Source: Pseudomonas sp. GOM6
Lineage (GTDB): Bacteria; Pseudomonadota; Gammaproteobacteria; Pseudomonadales; Pseudomonadaceae
Direction: 5' to 3'
Assembly: GCF_029537485.1 (NCBI RefSeq)
Contig: NZ_JARPUS010000002.1
Span: 1 to 64,000 of the forward strand
DNA length: 64,000 bases
In this document: in pieces, positions 51,044-60,732 of the stretch
Position numbering within the stretch: position 1 is the first letter of the stretch
How the letters are laid out: the number at the start of each line of letters is the position of its first letter
Made by a program: the position numbers and the translations under genes
The notes under the pieces: generated by a model
Told to the model about the DNA's origin: nothing
Database searches by the model: none
The model's input: only the letters and a program-made list of their open reading frames with translations

Positions 51044-51385
51044 ATGAGCTTTCTGATTCCCGCCGCTTACGCCGATGCCGCCGCTCCGGCAGCTGCCGCT
51101 GGTCCTGCTGGTAGTGGCTTCGAGTGGGTGTTTCTGATCGGCTTTCTGGTCATCTTCTATCTGATGATCTGGCGTCCGCAGGCCAAGCGCGCCAAAGAGC
51201 ATAAGAATCTGCTCGGTAGCCTGCAGAAGGGTGACGAGGTTGTGACCAGCGGCGGTATTGCCGGCAAGGTCACCAAGGTAGCCGACGATTTCGTGGTGAT
51301 CGAGGTGTCCGACAACGTCGAACTGAAGTTCCAGAAGCAGGCCATCGCGGCCACTCTGCCGAAAGGCACGCTGAAAGCCATCTAA
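51044..51385 (+). CDS. yajC: Sec translocon accessory protein YajC
   Basis: A 113-residue inner-membrane protein. A single helix (residues ~27-45, FEWVFLIGFLVIFYLMIW) is followed by RPQAKRAKEHKNLL and a YajC domain (KGDEVVTSGGIAGKV). The N-terminal 25 residues are Ala-rich and periplasmic. Subunit of the SecDF-YajC complex that aids proton-driven protein export. ATG 51044 follows TAGGAGTG. Confidence 0.96.
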   Translation: MSFLIPAAYADAAAPAAAAGPAGSGFEWVFLIGFLVIFYLMIWRPQAKRAKEHKNLLGSLQKGDEVVTSGGIAGKVTKVADDFVVIEVSDNVELKFQKQAIAATLPKGTLKAI

Positions 51386-51404
51386 CGATTCTTTGTTCAC
51401 CACT

Positions 51405-51427
51405 ACGGGGCGCTTCTAGCGCCCCGT
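51405..51427 (+). terminator. hairpin between yajC and secD
   Basis: ACGGGGCGCT/AGCGCCCCGT is a perfect 10-bp stem with a TCT loop and no T-run. It may trim secDF expression below yajC or protect an upstream RNA fragment. Confidence 0.5.
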
Positions 51428-51445
51428 GTCATAACGGGCGGCGTC

Positions 51446-53314
51446 ATGCTCAATAAATTTCCCCTGTGGAAGTACCTGCTGATCCTGGCTGTGCTGGTGA
51501 TCGGCTTCATCTATTCCGCACCCAATCTTTATCCGGACGATCCGGCCATCCAGTTCAGTGGCGTCAGTACCGCAACCGAGATCAGCCGGGGCGATATCGA
51601 CCGTGTCAGTCAGGCGCTGGAAACAGCGGGCATTGCGGTGAAGGCGGCCGACCTGACCAAGGAGGGCAAGGGTGCCTTGCTGCGCCTGGTCAAGCAGGAC
51701 GATCAGCTGCCAGCCAAGGAGTTGGCGCGCAAGGTCCTGGGCGACGACTACGTAGTGGCGCTCAATCTCGCGCCCACCACTCCGGACTGGTTGCGTAACC
51801 TGGGTGCTGGCCCGATGAAGCTGGGTCTGGACCTATCCGGCGGTGTGCATTTCCTGCTCGAAGTGGATATGGACAAGGCGCTGGATGCTCGCCTCAAGGT
51901 CTACGAGAGCGAGGTCAAGAGTCTGCTGCGTAAGGAGCGCGTGCGCTACCGTAGTTTGCCGGCGCAGGACACTGCTTTCCTCCTCGGCTTTGCCGACAGC
52001 GAGCAGCTGGAGCAGGCGCAGAGCCTGATTCGCAAGAGCTTCAATGATTTCGAGTTGACCAGTGAAGAGCGCAATGGTCAGCAGGTGCTGCGCCTGGCGA
52101 TGACGCAGGCCAAGCTGGCCGAGATACGCGAGTACTCGATCAAGCAGAACCTGACCACCGTGCGCAACCGGGTCAACGAGCTGGGCGTGGCCGAGCCGCT
52201 GGTGCAGCGCCAGGGTGCCAACCGCATCGTGGTCGAGCTGCCGGGTGTGCAGGACACCGCCGAGGCCAAGCGTATTCTCGGCAAGACCGCCAACCTGGAA
52301 TTCCGTCTGCAGGCTGATGTTGACGCTTCGCGTGCCTCGACCGAGTCCTTCGAGTTCCGTGAGTCGGGCCGTCCGCCGGTGGATCTGGAGCGCAGTCTGA
52401 TCATCACCGGTGATCAGGTGACCGATGCCCAGGCCAGCTTCGACGAGAACGGTCGTCCGCAGGTCAATATTCGTCTTGATGGCCATGGCGGCGATCTGAT
52501 GAATCGTGCCACCCGCAACAATGTCGGGCGCAGCATGGCGGTGATCTTCATCGAGCAGAAACCGCTGACCCGCTATGTCAAGCAGGTGGTCGACGGCGTC
52601 GAAAAGGAAGTGCCGGTTCAGACCTTCAAGGAAGAGAAGAAGATCATCAGCCTGGCGACCATTCAGTCGCCGCTGGGGAGCCAGTTCCGCATTACCGGTC
52701 TGAACGGTCAGGGTGAGTCTTCCGAGCTGGCGCTGCTGCTGCGGGCTGGCGGTCTGGCGGCGCCGATGTACTTTGCCGAAGAGCGCACCATTGGCCCGAG
52801 CCTGGGTGCCGACAACATCGCCAAGGGTATCGACGCGTCGCTTTGGGGCATGCTCTTCGTGTCGCTGTTCATCATCGCCATCTACCGCTTCTTTGGCATT
52901 TTGGCGACCTTTGCTCTGGGGCTGAACATGGTGGTGCTGCTGGCGCTGATGTCGGCGCTCGGCGCGACGCTGACGCTGCCCGGTATCGCCGGTATCGTGT
53001 TGACCATGGGTATGGCCGTGGACGCCAACGTGCTGATCTTCTCGCGTATCCGCGAAGAGATCGCCAACGGCATGTCGGTGGCGCGGGCCATTCACGAGGG
53101 CTTCGATCGGGCCTTCTCGGCGATCATCGACGGTAACCTGACCACGCTTTTGGTCGGTGGCATCCTGTTCGCCATGGGGACCGGCCCGGTCAAGGGCTTC
53201 GCCGTGACCATGTCGCTCGGCATCATCACCTCGATGTTCACCGCTATCTTCGTGACCCGTGCCATGGTCAACCTGATCTTCGGTGGTCGTGACTTCAAGA
53301 AGCTGTGGATCTAA
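51446..53314 (+). CDS. secD: protein translocase subunit SecD
   Basis: A 622-residue RND-like membrane protein with one N-terminal helix, a large periplasmic P1 part, and five helices near the end. The family block GLDLSGGVHFLLEVD and the helix-4 motif VLTMGMAVDANVLIFSRIREE (functional Asp) are seen. It works with SecF and the proton gradient to pull exported proteins across the membrane. ATG 51446 has only a weak ribosome-binding site. Confidence 0.97.
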   Translation: MLNKFPLWKYLLILAVLVIGFIYSAPNLYPDDPAIQFSGVSTATEISRGDIDRVSQALETAGIAVKAADLTKEGKGALLRLVKQDDQLPAKELARKVLGDDYVVALNLAPTTPDWLRNLGAGPMKLGLDLSGGVHFLLEVDMDKALDARLKVYESEVKSLLRKERVRYRSLPAQDTAFLLGFADSEQLEQAQSLIRKSFNDFELTSEERNGQQVLRLAMTQAKLAEIREYSIKQNLTTVRNRVNELGVAEPLVQRQGANRIVVELPGVQDTAEAKRILGKTANLEFRLQADVDASRASTESFEFRESGRPPVDLERSLIITGDQVTDAQASFDENGRPQVNIRLDGHGGDLMNRATRNNVGRSMAVIFIEQKPLTRYVKQVVDGVEKEVPVQTFKEEKKIISLATIQSPLGSQFRITGLNGQGESSELALLLRAGGLAAPMYFAEERTIGPSLGADNIAKGIDASLWGMLFVSLFIIAIYRFFGILATFALGLNMVVLLALMSALGATLTLPGIAGIVLTMGMAVDANVLIFSRIREEIANGMSVARAIHEGFDRAFSAIIDGNLTTLLVGGILFAMGTGPVKGFAVTMSLGIITSMFTAIFVTRAMVNLIFGGRDFKKLWI

Positions 53315-53327
53315 GGGGCGTGTTGCG

Positions 53328-54233
53328 ATGAAACGTGTAATCAATTTCATGGGCATTCGCCACGTGGCGTTTGCCGTGACTGTGCTGCTCACCCTGATCT
53401 CGCTCGGTAGCCTGGCGGTCAAGGGGCTCAATTTCGGCCTGGACTTCACTGGTGGTGCGCTGATCGAGCTGTCCTACGAGCAGCCGGCCGATCTGGCCAA
53501 GGTGCGTAGCCAGCTGGCGGAAGTAGGCTACGGCAGTGCTGTGGTGCAACATTTCGGTGCCACTACCGATGTGGTCGTGCGCCTGCAGGGCGATGACCCG
53601 CAACTGGGCAGCAAACTGGCGGCTGATCTGGCCAAGGTCAGTGGCGAGACTTTCAGTGTCAAGCGTGTGGAGTTCGTCGGGCCGGCTGTGGGGGAAGAGC
53701 TGCGTGACCAGGGTGGCCTGGGCATGCTCCTCGCGTTGGGCGGAATCCTTGTGTACGTGGCATTTCGTTTCCAGTGGAAGTTCGGTTTTGGTGCCATCGT
53801 GTCGCTGATTCACGACGTGATCGTGACGCTCGGGGTGTTCTCCTTCTTCGAGATTCCCTTCGACCTCACGGTGCTGGCGGCTGTCTTGGCGCTGATCGGC
53901 TACTCGCTGAACGATACGATTGTGGTCTTCGACCGTATTCGCGAGAACTTCCGCGTGCTGCGCAAGGCGGAGCTGATCGAGAACATCAACATTTCGACCA
54001 CTCAGACCCTGCTGCGGACCTTGGCGACGTCGGTTTCCACCTTGCTGGCGATAATTGCGTTGATGGTCTTCGGTGGTGAAAACCTGTGGGGCTTCTCGCT
54101 GGCGCTGTTTATTGGTGTGACTGCGGGTACCTACTCGTCGGTGTATATCGCCAGCACGCTGCTTGTTTGGCTGAAACTGACCCGTGATGATCTGATTCCT
54201 CCGGTAGTCGAAGAGGTTGACGAGCGTCCTTGA
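53328..54233 (+). CDS. secF: protein translocase subunit SecF
   Basis: A 301-residue partner of SecD with six helices. Blocks seen: GLNFGLDFTGGALIELSYEQPAD, then FSLIHD-type (SLIHDVIVTLGVF) and GYSLNDTIVVFDRIRENFR. ATG 53328 (MKRVINFMG) is 13 bases after the secD stop; the longer frame lies inside secD. A palindromic terminator follows. Confidence 0.97.
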   Translation: MKRVINFMGIRHVAFAVTVLLTLISLGSLAVKGLNFGLDFTGGALIELSYEQPADLAKVRSQLAEVGYGSAVVQHFGATTDVVVRLQGDDPQLGSKLAADLAKVSGETFSVKRVEFVGPAVGEELRDQGGLGMLLALGGILVYVAFRFQWKFGFGAIVSLIHDVIVTLGVFSFFEIPFDLTVLAAVLALIGYSLNDTIVVFDRIRENFRVLRKAELIENINISTTQTLLRTLATSVSTLLAIIALMVFGGENLWGFSLALFIGVTAGTYSSVYIASTLLVWLKLTRDDLIPPVVEEVDERP

Positions 54234-54248
54234 GGCGCGCCACTGAGC

Positions 54249-54272
54249 AAGGCCCGGCATATGCCGGGCCTT
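54249..54272 (+). terminator. terminator after secF
   Basis: AAGGCCCGGCAT and ATGCCGGGCCTT form a perfect 24-base palindrome followed by GTCGTTTC. Confidence 0.75.
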
Positions 54273-54405
54273 GTCGTTTCTGGCCTGTGAAGGTTGTCCC
54301 ATTTATCGGTGTCGATTTGCCTTTCGTGGAACTCGCGCCAGGCTTTAGCTTTCCAAGGCTGAGAGCAAGGGCGAAAAACGCTCGTTAAAGCCTGAGGAGG
54401 GCGAG

Positions 54406-54945
54406 ATGAACAAGTCGATGATCGTGGGTGCGGTGCTGGGTGCGGTAGGTGTCACTGCCGGCGGTGCAGTCGCCACTTACAGCCTGGTCAGCGGCCCAAG
54501 CTATGCAGAAGTACTGGCCGTGCAGCCGGTCAAGGAAACCATCAAGACCCCGCGTGAGGTCTGTAAAGACGTCGCCGTTACACGTCAGGCTCCCGTCAAG
54601 GATCAGCATCAGATCGCCGGTACTGCCATTGGTGCAGTAGTGGGTGGCTTGCTCGGCAACCAGGTCGGTGGCGGCAGCGGTAAGAAGATTGCCACCGTGG
54701 CAGGTGCTGTCGGCGGTGGTTATGCCGGCAACAAGGTGCAGGAGGGTATGCAGGAGCGTGATACCTACACCACGACCGAGACCCGCTGCAGCACGGTTAC
54801 GGATACGAGCGAGAAAGTGGTCGGCTATGACGTGAAGTATCAGCTGGACGGCAAGGTCGGGCAGGTGCGTATGGATCGTGATCCTGGCTCGCAGATTCCG
54901 GTCAACAAGGAGGGGCAGCTGGTGCTGACCCAGGCTGCTCAGTAG
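54406..54945 (+). CDS. glycine-zipper 2TM-domain envelope protein
   Basis: A 179-residue protein. An N-terminal hydrophobic segment (residues ~5-27) acts as signal or anchor. A glycine-zipper pair follows: IAGTAIGAVVGGLLGNQVGGG and TVAGAVGGGYAGNKVQ (about residues 70-110), and then a beta-rich C-terminus (TTETRCSTVTDTSEKVVGYDV). This is the SlyB/Rickettsia 17-kDa type of outer-membrane-associated protein. No lipobox is seen. The lone transcript between two strong terminators suggests independent regulation. Exact role unknown. Confidence 0.88.
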   Translation: MNKSMIVGAVLGAVGVTAGGAVATYSLVSGPSYAEVLAVQPVKETIKTPREVCKDVAVTRQAPVKDQHQIAGTAIGAVVGGLLGNQVGGGSGKKIATVAGAVGGGYAGNKVQEGMQERDTYTTTETRCSTVTDTSEKVVGYDVKYQLDGKVGQVRMDRDPGSQIPVNKEGQLVLTQAAQ

Positions 54946-54955
54946 ATTTTGCCAG

Positions 54956-54991
54956 CAATAAAAAAGCCGCCCTAGGGCGGCTTTTTTATTG
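54956..54991. terminator. bidirectional terminator
   Basis: A perfect 36-base palindrome (core GCCGCCCTAGGGCGGC with A-tract and T-tract arms) between the converging glycine-zipper gene and suhB. Confidence 0.95.
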
Positions 54992-54999
54992 GCTAGCGA

Positions 55000-55815
55000 T
55001 CAGCGCTTCATTGAGGGGGCCAGATGCGGCTGGATGGCAGTCAGCACGGCCTTGAAGCATTTGGTGTTGCCGGCGACCACCTGGCCTTTCTCAAGGAATT
55101 CGTGACCGCCGCTGAAGTCGCTGATCAGGCCGCCAGCTTCCTGGATTAGCAGGGCGCCAGCAGCCATGTCCCATTCCGACAGGCCGAACTCCCAGAAGGC
55201 GTCATAGCGACCGGAGGCGACGTAGGCCAGGTCCAGGCTGGCGGCGCCGGCGCGGCGGATGCCGGCGGTCTGGCCGACCAGGCTGCGGAACATGCCCAGG
55301 TAGTTGTCGAGGTTGTCGACCTGCTCAGCGCGGAATGGGAAGCCGGTGCCCAGCAGTGCGCCGTCCAGGCTTTTGCGATTGCTGACGCGGATGCGGCGCC
55401 CATTGACGGCGGCGCCGCGGCCACGGCTGGCGGTGAACTCTTCCTGGCGTACTGGGTCGAGCACCACTGCGTGCTCCAGGCGACCACGGTATTTGCAGGC
55501 GATGCTCACGGCGAAGTGCGGTACGCCGCGAAGGAAGTTGGTGGTGCCGTCCAGCGGGTCAATGATCCACTGGTAGTCAGCGCCTTCGCCGCTGCCTTTG
55601 ATGACGCCGCTCTCTTCACCGACGAAGCCGTGGTTCGGGTAGGCCTTCTGCAGCGCTTGGATGATGGTCTGTTCGGCGGCGCGGTCGACTTCGCTGACGT
55701 AGTCATTGGCATCTTTCTCGTTGACCGAGATGACGTCCAGGCGTTCGACGGAGCGGATGATCAGTTCGCCGGCACTGCGCGCAGCGCGCAGCGCGATATT
55801 CAGCATAGGCTGCAT
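55000..55815 (-). CDS. suhB: inositol-1-monophosphatase / SuhB
   Basis: A 271-residue magnesium-dependent phosphatase. Motifs are GEESG (Glu), WIIDPLDGTTNFLRG and WDMAAGALLIQEAGG. Besides hydrolysing inositol-1-phosphate, SuhB binds RNA polymerase/NusA in rRNA antitermination and in P. aeruginosa influences virulence genes. ATG 55815 (MQPMLNIALR) matches homologues. Divergent from trmJ with about 145 bases between. Confidence 0.96.
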   Translation of the reverse strand: MQPMLNIALRAARSAGELIIRSVERLDVISVNEKDANDYVSEVDRAAEQTIIQALQKAYPNHGFVGEESGVIKGSGEGADYQWIIDPLDGTTNFLRGVPHFAVSIACKYRGRLEHAVVLDPVRQEEFTASRGRGAAVNGRRIRVSNRKSLDGALLGTGFPFRAEQVDNLDNYLGMFRSLVGQTAGIRRAGAASLDLAYVASGRYDAFWEFGLSEWDMAAGALLIQEAGGLISDFSGGHEFLEKGQVVAGNTKCFKAVLTAIQPHLAPSMKR

Positions 55816-55961
55816 GGAAGGTTACCTGGGTCGTTAAAGAAGAAAGCCGAGCATTCTAGCAGACTAGCTTTTTCTACGCAGCCGGCATATTGCGGTGCAT
55901 GGCATTGGGCTGTGGCCTTCTGTAACATCCATAGCCCTTTTGCATTATTGGCAGGGCGAGC

Positions 55962-56741
55962 GTGCTGCAGAATATTCGTGTGGTTCTGGTCAATACCAGT
56001 CATCCCGGCAACATAGGCGGCGCTGCGCGGGCCATGAAAAACATGGGGCTGTCGCGCCTGGTACTGGTCGATCCGCTGGACTTTCCCAGTGGTGAGGCGG
56101 TGGCGCGTGCTTCGGGCGCGACCGATATTCTCGACTCCGCCGTGGTTGTGAATACCTTGGAGGAAGCGTTGGTGGGTTGCAGCGTGGCGCTGGGCACCAG
56201 TGCGCGGGATCGTCGAATTCCCTGGCCGTTGCTCGATCCGCGTGAATGCGCAACGACTTCTCTGCAGCATGTGGAGCAGGGTGGTGAGGTGGCGCTGGTG
56301 TTCGGGCGTGAATATGCCGGCCTGACCAATGAAGAGCTGCAGCGCTGTCAGTTTCATGTGCATATTCCTTCAAATCCGGATTTCAGCTCGCTGAATCTGG
56401 CGGCTGCCGTGCAGGTTCTGGCCTATGAGGTGCGCATGGCTTGGCTGGCGATTCAAGGTCAGCCGACCAAGATGAGCAAGGTGGAAACCACCGCGATGCT
56501 GAATACGCAGCCAGTGACCACTGACGAACTGGAACTGTTCTATGGGCACCTTGAGACTACCTTGGTGGATATCGGTTTCCTTGATCCTGCCAAGCCGCGC
56601 CACTTGATGTCGCGCCTGCGCCGCCTCTATGGGCGCTCGGGTATCAGCAAGCTGGAAATGAACATCCTGCGCGGCATTCTCACGGAAACTCAGAAGGCGG
56701 CGCGTGGCGAGTCCCACAAGCGGAGAGAAGAAGATGTTTGA
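55962..56741 (+). CDS. trmJ: tRNA (cytidine/uridine-2'-O-)-methyltransferase TrmJ
   Basis: A 259-residue SPOUT methyltransferase that 2'-O-methylates position 32 of several tRNAs. It starts with GTG at 55962 ([10 protein letters not shown]). Conserved parts are [34 protein letters not shown] and [11 protein letters not shown] (knot). Its last eight bases overlap the start of cysE. Confidence 0.96.
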   Translation: MLQNIRVVLVNTSHPGNIGGAARAMKNMGLSRLVLVDPLDFPSGEAVARASGATDILDSAVVVNTLEEALVGCSVALGTSARDRRIPWPLLDPRECATTSLQHVEQGGEVALVFGREYAGLTNEELQRCQFHVHIPSNPDFSSLNLAAAVQVLAYEVRMAWLAIQGQPTKMSKVETTAMLNTQPVTTDELELFYGHLETTLVDIGFLDPAKPRHLMSRLRRLYGRSGISKLEMNILRGILTETQKAARGESHKRREEDV

Positions 56742-57513
56742 GCGTATGCGCGAGGATATCCAGAGCGTCTTCCATCGTGACCCTGCGGCGCGCAATGCTT
56801 TTGAGGTGGTGACCTGCTATCCCGGCTTGCATGCCGTGTGGCTGCATCGTGTTGCCCATGCCTTGTGGGGTGCAGGGTGGAAGTGGCTGGCGCGGGTGGT
56901 GTCGAATTTCGGTCGCTGGCTGACCGGTATCGAGATTCACCCAGGGGCCAAGATCGGTCGACGCTTCTTCATTGATCACGGCATGGGCATCGTTATCGGC
57001 GAGACGGCGGAAATTGGTGACGACGTGACGCTCTATCAGGGGGTCACCCTAGGTGGCACCAGCTGGAACAAGGGCAAGCGTCACCCGACGCTGGAGGATG
57101 GTGTGGTCGTGGGGGCGGGTGCCAAGGTGCTGGGCCCGTTCACTGTCGGTGCGGGAGCTAAAGTGGGCTCCAATGCGGTGGTGACCAAGGCGGTGCCGGC
57201 GGGTGCTACGGTGGTAGGGATTCCTGGTCGGATCATCGTCAAGAGCGATGATGAGCAAGAGGCCAAACGTCAGGCGATGGCTGAAAAGCTGGGTTTCGAC
57301 GCCTATGGCGTTGGTCAGGACATGCCGGATCCGGTGGCGCGTGCCATTGGTCAGTTGCTTGATCACCTGCATGCCGTGGATGGGCGTCTGGAGGGTATGT
57401 GCTCGGCGCTCAAGGCTCTCGGTAGTGATTACTGTGCCAAGGATCTGCCGGAGCTGCGGGATGAAGACTTCGTCGGGGTCTGCAAGGAGCAAGGCGACAA
57501 GCCGGCTGCCTGA
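56734..57513 (+). CDS. cysE: serine O-acetyltransferase
   Basis: A 259-residue hexapeptide-repeat acetyltransferase making O-acetylserine for cysteine synthesis. Landmarks are [31 protein letters not shown] (His and Asp of the active site) and [19 protein letters not shown] 56734 (MFERMREDI) has an AGAGAAG site; the 10-codon extension overlaps trmJ. Located before iscR: cysteine feeds IscS, so the order trmJ-cysE-isc makes metabolic sense and is conserved. Confidence 0.96.
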   Translation: MFERMREDIQSVFHRDPAARNAFEVVTCYPGLHAVWLHRVAHALWGAGWKWLARVVSNFGRWLTGIEIHPGAKIGRRFFIDHGMGIVIGETAEIGDDVTLYQGVTLGGTSWNKGKRHPTLEDGVVVGAGAKVLGPFTVGAGAKVGSNAVVTKAVPAGATVVGIPGRIIVKSDDEQEAKRQAMAEKLGFDAYGVGQDMPDPVARAIGQLLDHLHAVDGRLEGMCSALKALGSDYCAKDLPELRDEDFVGVCKEQGDKPAA

Positions 57514-57555
57514 CTCTGGCAGACTCTGCTATGATTCGCGCCCCGTGCTGCCGTT

Positions 57556-57580
57556 ATACCTGACTGTTTTGATTGGTCTT
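57556..57580. promoter_or_regulatory. possible second IscR site
   Basis: ATACCTGACTGTTTTGATT matches the first half of the IscR type 1 motif, but the second half is shifted by two bases. It adjoins the better site at 57581, as in the tandem IscR boxes of E. coli. Confidence 0.45.
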
Positions 57581-57605
57581 ATAGTTGACCTAAATAGTCG
57601 GAAAA
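57581..57605 (+). promoter_or_regulatory. IscR type 1 site overlapping the isc promoter
   Basis: ATAGTTGAC, CTAAATAGTC and GGAAAA closely follow the IscR type 1 consensus (ATASYTGACTRWWWYAGTCRRSTAT). The -35 TTGACC (57585-57590) lies inside it, and GATAAT (57609-57614) follows after 18 bases. Holo-IscR bound here would block iscR transcription, the known feedback loop. Confidence 0.8.
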
Positions 57606-57648
57606 GGCGATAATCGCAGCAACTCAGTTTCACCCGTGGTGCGAAACC

Positions 57649-58140
57649 ATGCGTCTGACTACTAAAGGCCGTTACGCCGTGACTGCCATGCTCGATCTTG
57701 CGCTGCATGCTCAGAGTGGGCCGGTATCGCTAGCGGATATCTCCGAGCGGCAGGGTATTTCCCTGTCGTATCTGGAGCAGCTATTCGCCAAGTTGCGCCG
57801 CGGCAATCTGGTCAGCAGTGTGCGCGGTCCGGGTGGTGGTTATCAGCTGTCCCGTGACATGCGGGTAATTCAGGTGGCTCAGGTGATCGATGCGGTCAAT
57901 GAGTCGGTCGATGCAACCCGCTGCCAGGGCATGGGTGATTGTCACTCAGGAGACACCTGTCTGACACACCACCTATGGTGCGACCTCAGTCAACAGATTC
58001 ACGAGTTTCTCAGCGGCATCAGTCTGGCTGATCTGGTAACCCGGCGCGAGGTGCAGGAAGTCGCACTGCGTCAGGATCAGCGCCGCCGCAGCGGCATGAT
58101 GCCGCAGCTGGACAAGATAGAAGCGTCCGCCATCGAGTGA
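57649..58140 (+). CDS. iscR: Fe-S cluster regulator IscR
   Basis: A 163-residue Rrf2-family repressor. The winged helix-turn-helix includes [20 protein letters not shown]. [2Fe-2S] ligands C92, C98 and C104, with H107, are all present in [18 protein letters not shown]. It senses cluster supply and represses its own operon. First gene of iscRSUA-hscBA-fdx-iscX. Confidence 0.97.
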   Translation: MRLTTKGRYAVTAMLDLALHAQSGPVSLADISERQGISLSYLEQLFAKLRRGNLVSSVRGPGGGYQLSRDMRVIQVAQVIDAVNESVDATRCQGMGDCHSGDTCLTHHLWCDLSQQIHEFLSGISLADLVTRREVQEVALRQDQRRRSGMMPQLDKIEASAIE

Positions 58141-58171
58141 GCAGGGCGCCTGCCTGAATAGGAGATACCTG

Positions 58172-59386
58172 ATGAGATTGCCGATTTACCTTGATTACTC
58201 CGCCACCACTCCGGTCGACCCGCGTGTGGCGCAGAAAATGAGCGAATGCCTGCTGGTGGATGGCAACTTCGGAAATCCGGCGTCGCGCTCCCATGCTTTC
58301 GGCTGGAAGGCTGAAGAGTCCGTAGAAAATGCACGCCGTCAGGTCGCTGAGCTGGTCAATGCCGATCCGCGCGAGATCGTCTGGACTTCCGGCGCCACCG
58401 AGTCCGACAACCTGGCCATCAAGGGTGTTGCGCATTTTTATGGCAGCAAGGGCAAGCACATCATCACGTCGAAGATCGAGCACAAGGCGGTTCTGGATAC
58501 TACCCGTCAGCTGGAGCGCGAAGGTTTCGAAGTGACCTATATCGAGCCGGGCGAGGATGGCATCGTCACGCCCGCTATGGTTGAGGCGGCCCTGCGTGAG
58601 GACACCATTCTGGTGTCGATCATGCACGTCAATAACGAGATTGGCACCATCAACGACATCGCTGCCATTGGCGAGCTGACCCGCTCGCGCGGCATTCTGT
58701 TCCATGTCGATGCGGCGCAGTCCACCGGTAAGGTTGCGATCGATCTGGAGACCATGAAGGTCGACCTGATGTCCTTCTCTGCCCACAAGACCTACGGTCC
58801 GAAAGGCATTGGTGCGCTTTATGTGCGCCGCAAGCCGCGCGTCCGTCTCGAGGCGATGATCCATGGCGGTGGTCATGAGCGCGGTATGCGCTCCGGCACC
58901 CTGGCGACCCACCAGATCGTCGGTATGGGTGAGGCTTTCCGCATCGCCAAGGAAGAAATGGTTCAGGAAAATCAGCGCATCCTGGCCCTGCGTGACCGTT
59001 TCTATAAGCAGGTCGAGGGCATGGAAGAACTGTACATCAATGGCAGCATGACCCAGCGTGTGCCGCACAACCTGAACCTGAGCTTCAACTATGTCGAAGG
59101 CGAGTCCTTGATCATGGCGCTCAAGGATCTGGCGGTGTCTTCCGGTTCCGCCTGTACTTCCGCCTCCCTGGAGCCCTCCTACGTGCTGCGTGCGCTGGGG
59201 CGCAACGACGAGCTCGCGCATAGCTCGATTCGCTTCACCTTCGGCCGTTTTACTACCGAAGAAGAAATCGACTACGCCGCCAGCAAGGTGGCCGGTGCGG
59301 TGAACAAGCTGCGTGAGCTGTCGCCGCTGTGGGATATGTTCAAAGAGGGTGTCGATCTGTCCAAGGTCGAATGGCAGGCACACTGA
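58172..59386 (+). CDS. iscS: cysteine desulfurase IscS
   Basis: A 404-residue PLP enzyme that takes sulphur from cysteine and passes persulphide to IscU, ThiI and Tus[15 protein letters not shown] starts it; the PLP lysine is in [15 protein letters not shown]; the persulphide cysteine loop is [20 protein letters not shown] 58172 follows AGGAGAT. Operon position after iscR is canonical. Confidence 0.98.
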   Translation: MRLPIYLDYSATTPVDPRVAQKMSECLLVDGNFGNPASRSHAFGWKAEESVENARRQVAELVNADPREIVWTSGATESDNLAIKGVAHFYGSKGKHIITSKIEHKAVLDTTRQLEREGFEVTYIEPGEDGIVTPAMVEAALREDTILVSIMHVNNEIGTINDIAAIGELTRSRGILFHVDAAQSTGKVAIDLETMKVDLMSFSAHKTYGPKGIGALYVRRKPRVRLEAMIHGGGHERGMRSGTLATHQIVGMGEAFRIAKEEMVQENQRILALRDRFYKQVEGMEELYINGSMTQRVPHNLNLSFNYVEGESLIMALKDLAVSSGSACTSASLEPSYVLRALGRNDELAHSSIRFTFGRFTTEEEIDYAASKVAGAVNKLRELSPLWDMFKEGVDLSKVEWQAH

Positions 59387-59434
59387 GTTTGTAGTCGCCT
59401 GCAGAGCGGCACCTGATGAGAGAGGAATTACACC

Positions 59435-59821
59435 ATGTCGTACAGTGATAAGGTCATCGACCACTACGAGAATCCGCGCAACGTCGGCAAGATGGATGCG
59501 GCGGATCCTGATGTCGGCACCGGTATGGTTGGTGCTCCGGCCTGCGGCGACGTCATGCGCCTGCAGATCAAGGTCAATGAGCAGGGCGTGATCGAAGATG
59601 CCAAGTTCAAGACCTATGGCTGCGGCTCGGCCATCGCCTCCAGCTCCCTCGCCACCGAGTGGATGAAGGGCAAGACTCTGGACGAAGCCGAAACCATCAA
59701 GAATACCCAGCTGGCCGAAGAGCTGGCCTTGCCGCCGGTGAAAATTCACTGCTCTGTGCTCGCCGAAGATGCCATCAAGGCTGCCGTGCGTGATTACAAG
59801 CAGAAGAAAGGCCTGCTCTAA
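59435..59821 (+). CDS. iscU: Fe-S cluster scaffold IscU
   Basis: A 128-residue scaffold on which [2Fe-2S] clusters are built. Ligands C37, D39, C63, H105 and C106 are present, and LPPVK (99-103) is the recognition tag for HscA. ATG 59435 is well placed, with a GAGAGGAA site. Confidence 0.98.
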   Translation: MSYSDKVIDHYENPRNVGKMDAADPDVGTGMVGAPACGDVMRLQIKVNEQGVIEDAKFKTYGCGSAIASSSLATEWMKGKTLDEAETIKNTQLAEELALPPVKIHCSVLAEDAIKAAVRDYKQKKGLL

Positions 59822-59837
59822 GCCTTAAGGAGTTGCT

Positions 59838-60161
59838 ATGGCCATTACCATGACCGAAGCTGCCGCTCGCCATGTGCAGCGCTCCCTCGAAGGGCGCGGC
59901 AAGGGTGAGGGTATTCGCCTGGGTGTGCGCACTACGGGGTGTTCCGGCTTGGCCTATGTGCTGGAGTTCGTCGACGAACTGGCGGCTGAAGATCAGGTAT
60001 TCGAAAGCCATGGCGTGAAGGTCATCATCGACCCGAAGAGCCTGGTTTACCTCGATGGCACCGAGTTGGACTTCACCAAGGAAGGCCTCAATGAGGGCTT
60101 CAAGTTCAACAACCCCAACGTGCGTGGCGAATGCGGCTGCGGCGAGAGCTTCAACGTCTGA
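59838..60161 (+). CDS. iscA: Fe-S assembly protein IscA
   Basis: A 107-residue A-type carrier. The three ligand cysteines are C35 (TTGCSGLAY), C99 and C101 (GECGCGESF). It is thought to carry iron or clusters to [4Fe-4S] targets. ATG 59838 follows AAGGAGTT. Confidence 0.97.
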   Translation: MAITMTEAAARHVQRSLEGRGKGEGIRLGVRTTGCSGLAYVLEFVDELAAEDQVFESHGVKVIIDPKSLVYLDGTELDFTKEGLNEGFKFNNPNVRGECGCGESFNV

Positions 60162-60168
60162 GGCTTGC

Positions 60169-60690
60169 GTGGGTAGTCCCTGTCATTTCGCCCTGTTCGA
60201 TCTGAAGCCGGATTTTTGCCTGGATCTGGCTCAGCTGTCTGCGCGCTATCGTGAGCTGGCCAAGGCTGTGCATCCGGACCGTTTCGCTGATGCTGGTGAG
60301 CGTGAGCAGCGCCTGGCGCTGGAGCGGTCGGCAAGCCTCAATGATGCCTATCAGACGCTCAAGAGTGCTCCGCGGCGGGCGCTTTATCTTCTGGCACTGC
60401 GTGGCCGAGAGTTGCCGCTCGAGGTGACGGTGCAGGATCCCGATTTCCTGCTCCAGCAAATGCAGTGGAGGGAGGAGCTGGAAGATCTGCAGGACGATGC
60501 TGATCTTTCCGGCGTTTCTGCGTTCAAGAAGCGACTCAAGCTGGCTCAGGATGAGCTGGACCAGGCTTTCGCTGCCTGCTGGGATGACGCTGCCCGGCGC
60601 GCCGAGGCTGAGCGCCTGGTTCGCCGCATGCAATTCCTCGATAAGCTGGCTCATGAAGTGCGCGCTCTGGAAGAGCGCCTCGACGATTAA
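60169..60690 (+). CDS. hscB: Fe-S co-chaperone HscB
   Basis: A 173-residue J-domain protein that brings IscU to HscA and stimulates its ATPase. The HPD tripeptide is in [19 protein letters not shown], and the C-terminal three-helix IscU-binding bundle ends [21 protein letters not shown]. It starts with GTG at 60169 ([10 protein letters not shown]), seven bases after the iscA stop. The open frame running back to 60055 is inside iscA and is not used. Confidence 0.95.
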   Translation: MGSPCHFALFDLKPDFCLDLAQLSARYRELAKAVHPDRFADAGEREQRLALERSASLNDAYQTLKSAPRRALYLLALRGRELPLEVTVQDPDFLLQQMQWREELEDLQDDADLSGVSAFKKRLKLAQDELDQAFAACWDDAARRAEAERLVRRMQFLDKLAHEVRALEERLDD

Positions 60691-60732
60691 CCCGGCGCAG
60701 CTTCGCGTTGCGCGCCTGACATTCAGAGCACC

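Noticed and set aside
60055..60168. Upstream extension of hscB
   Set aside because: It lies inside iscA in another frame; GTG 60169 gives the family-typical MGSPCHF start.
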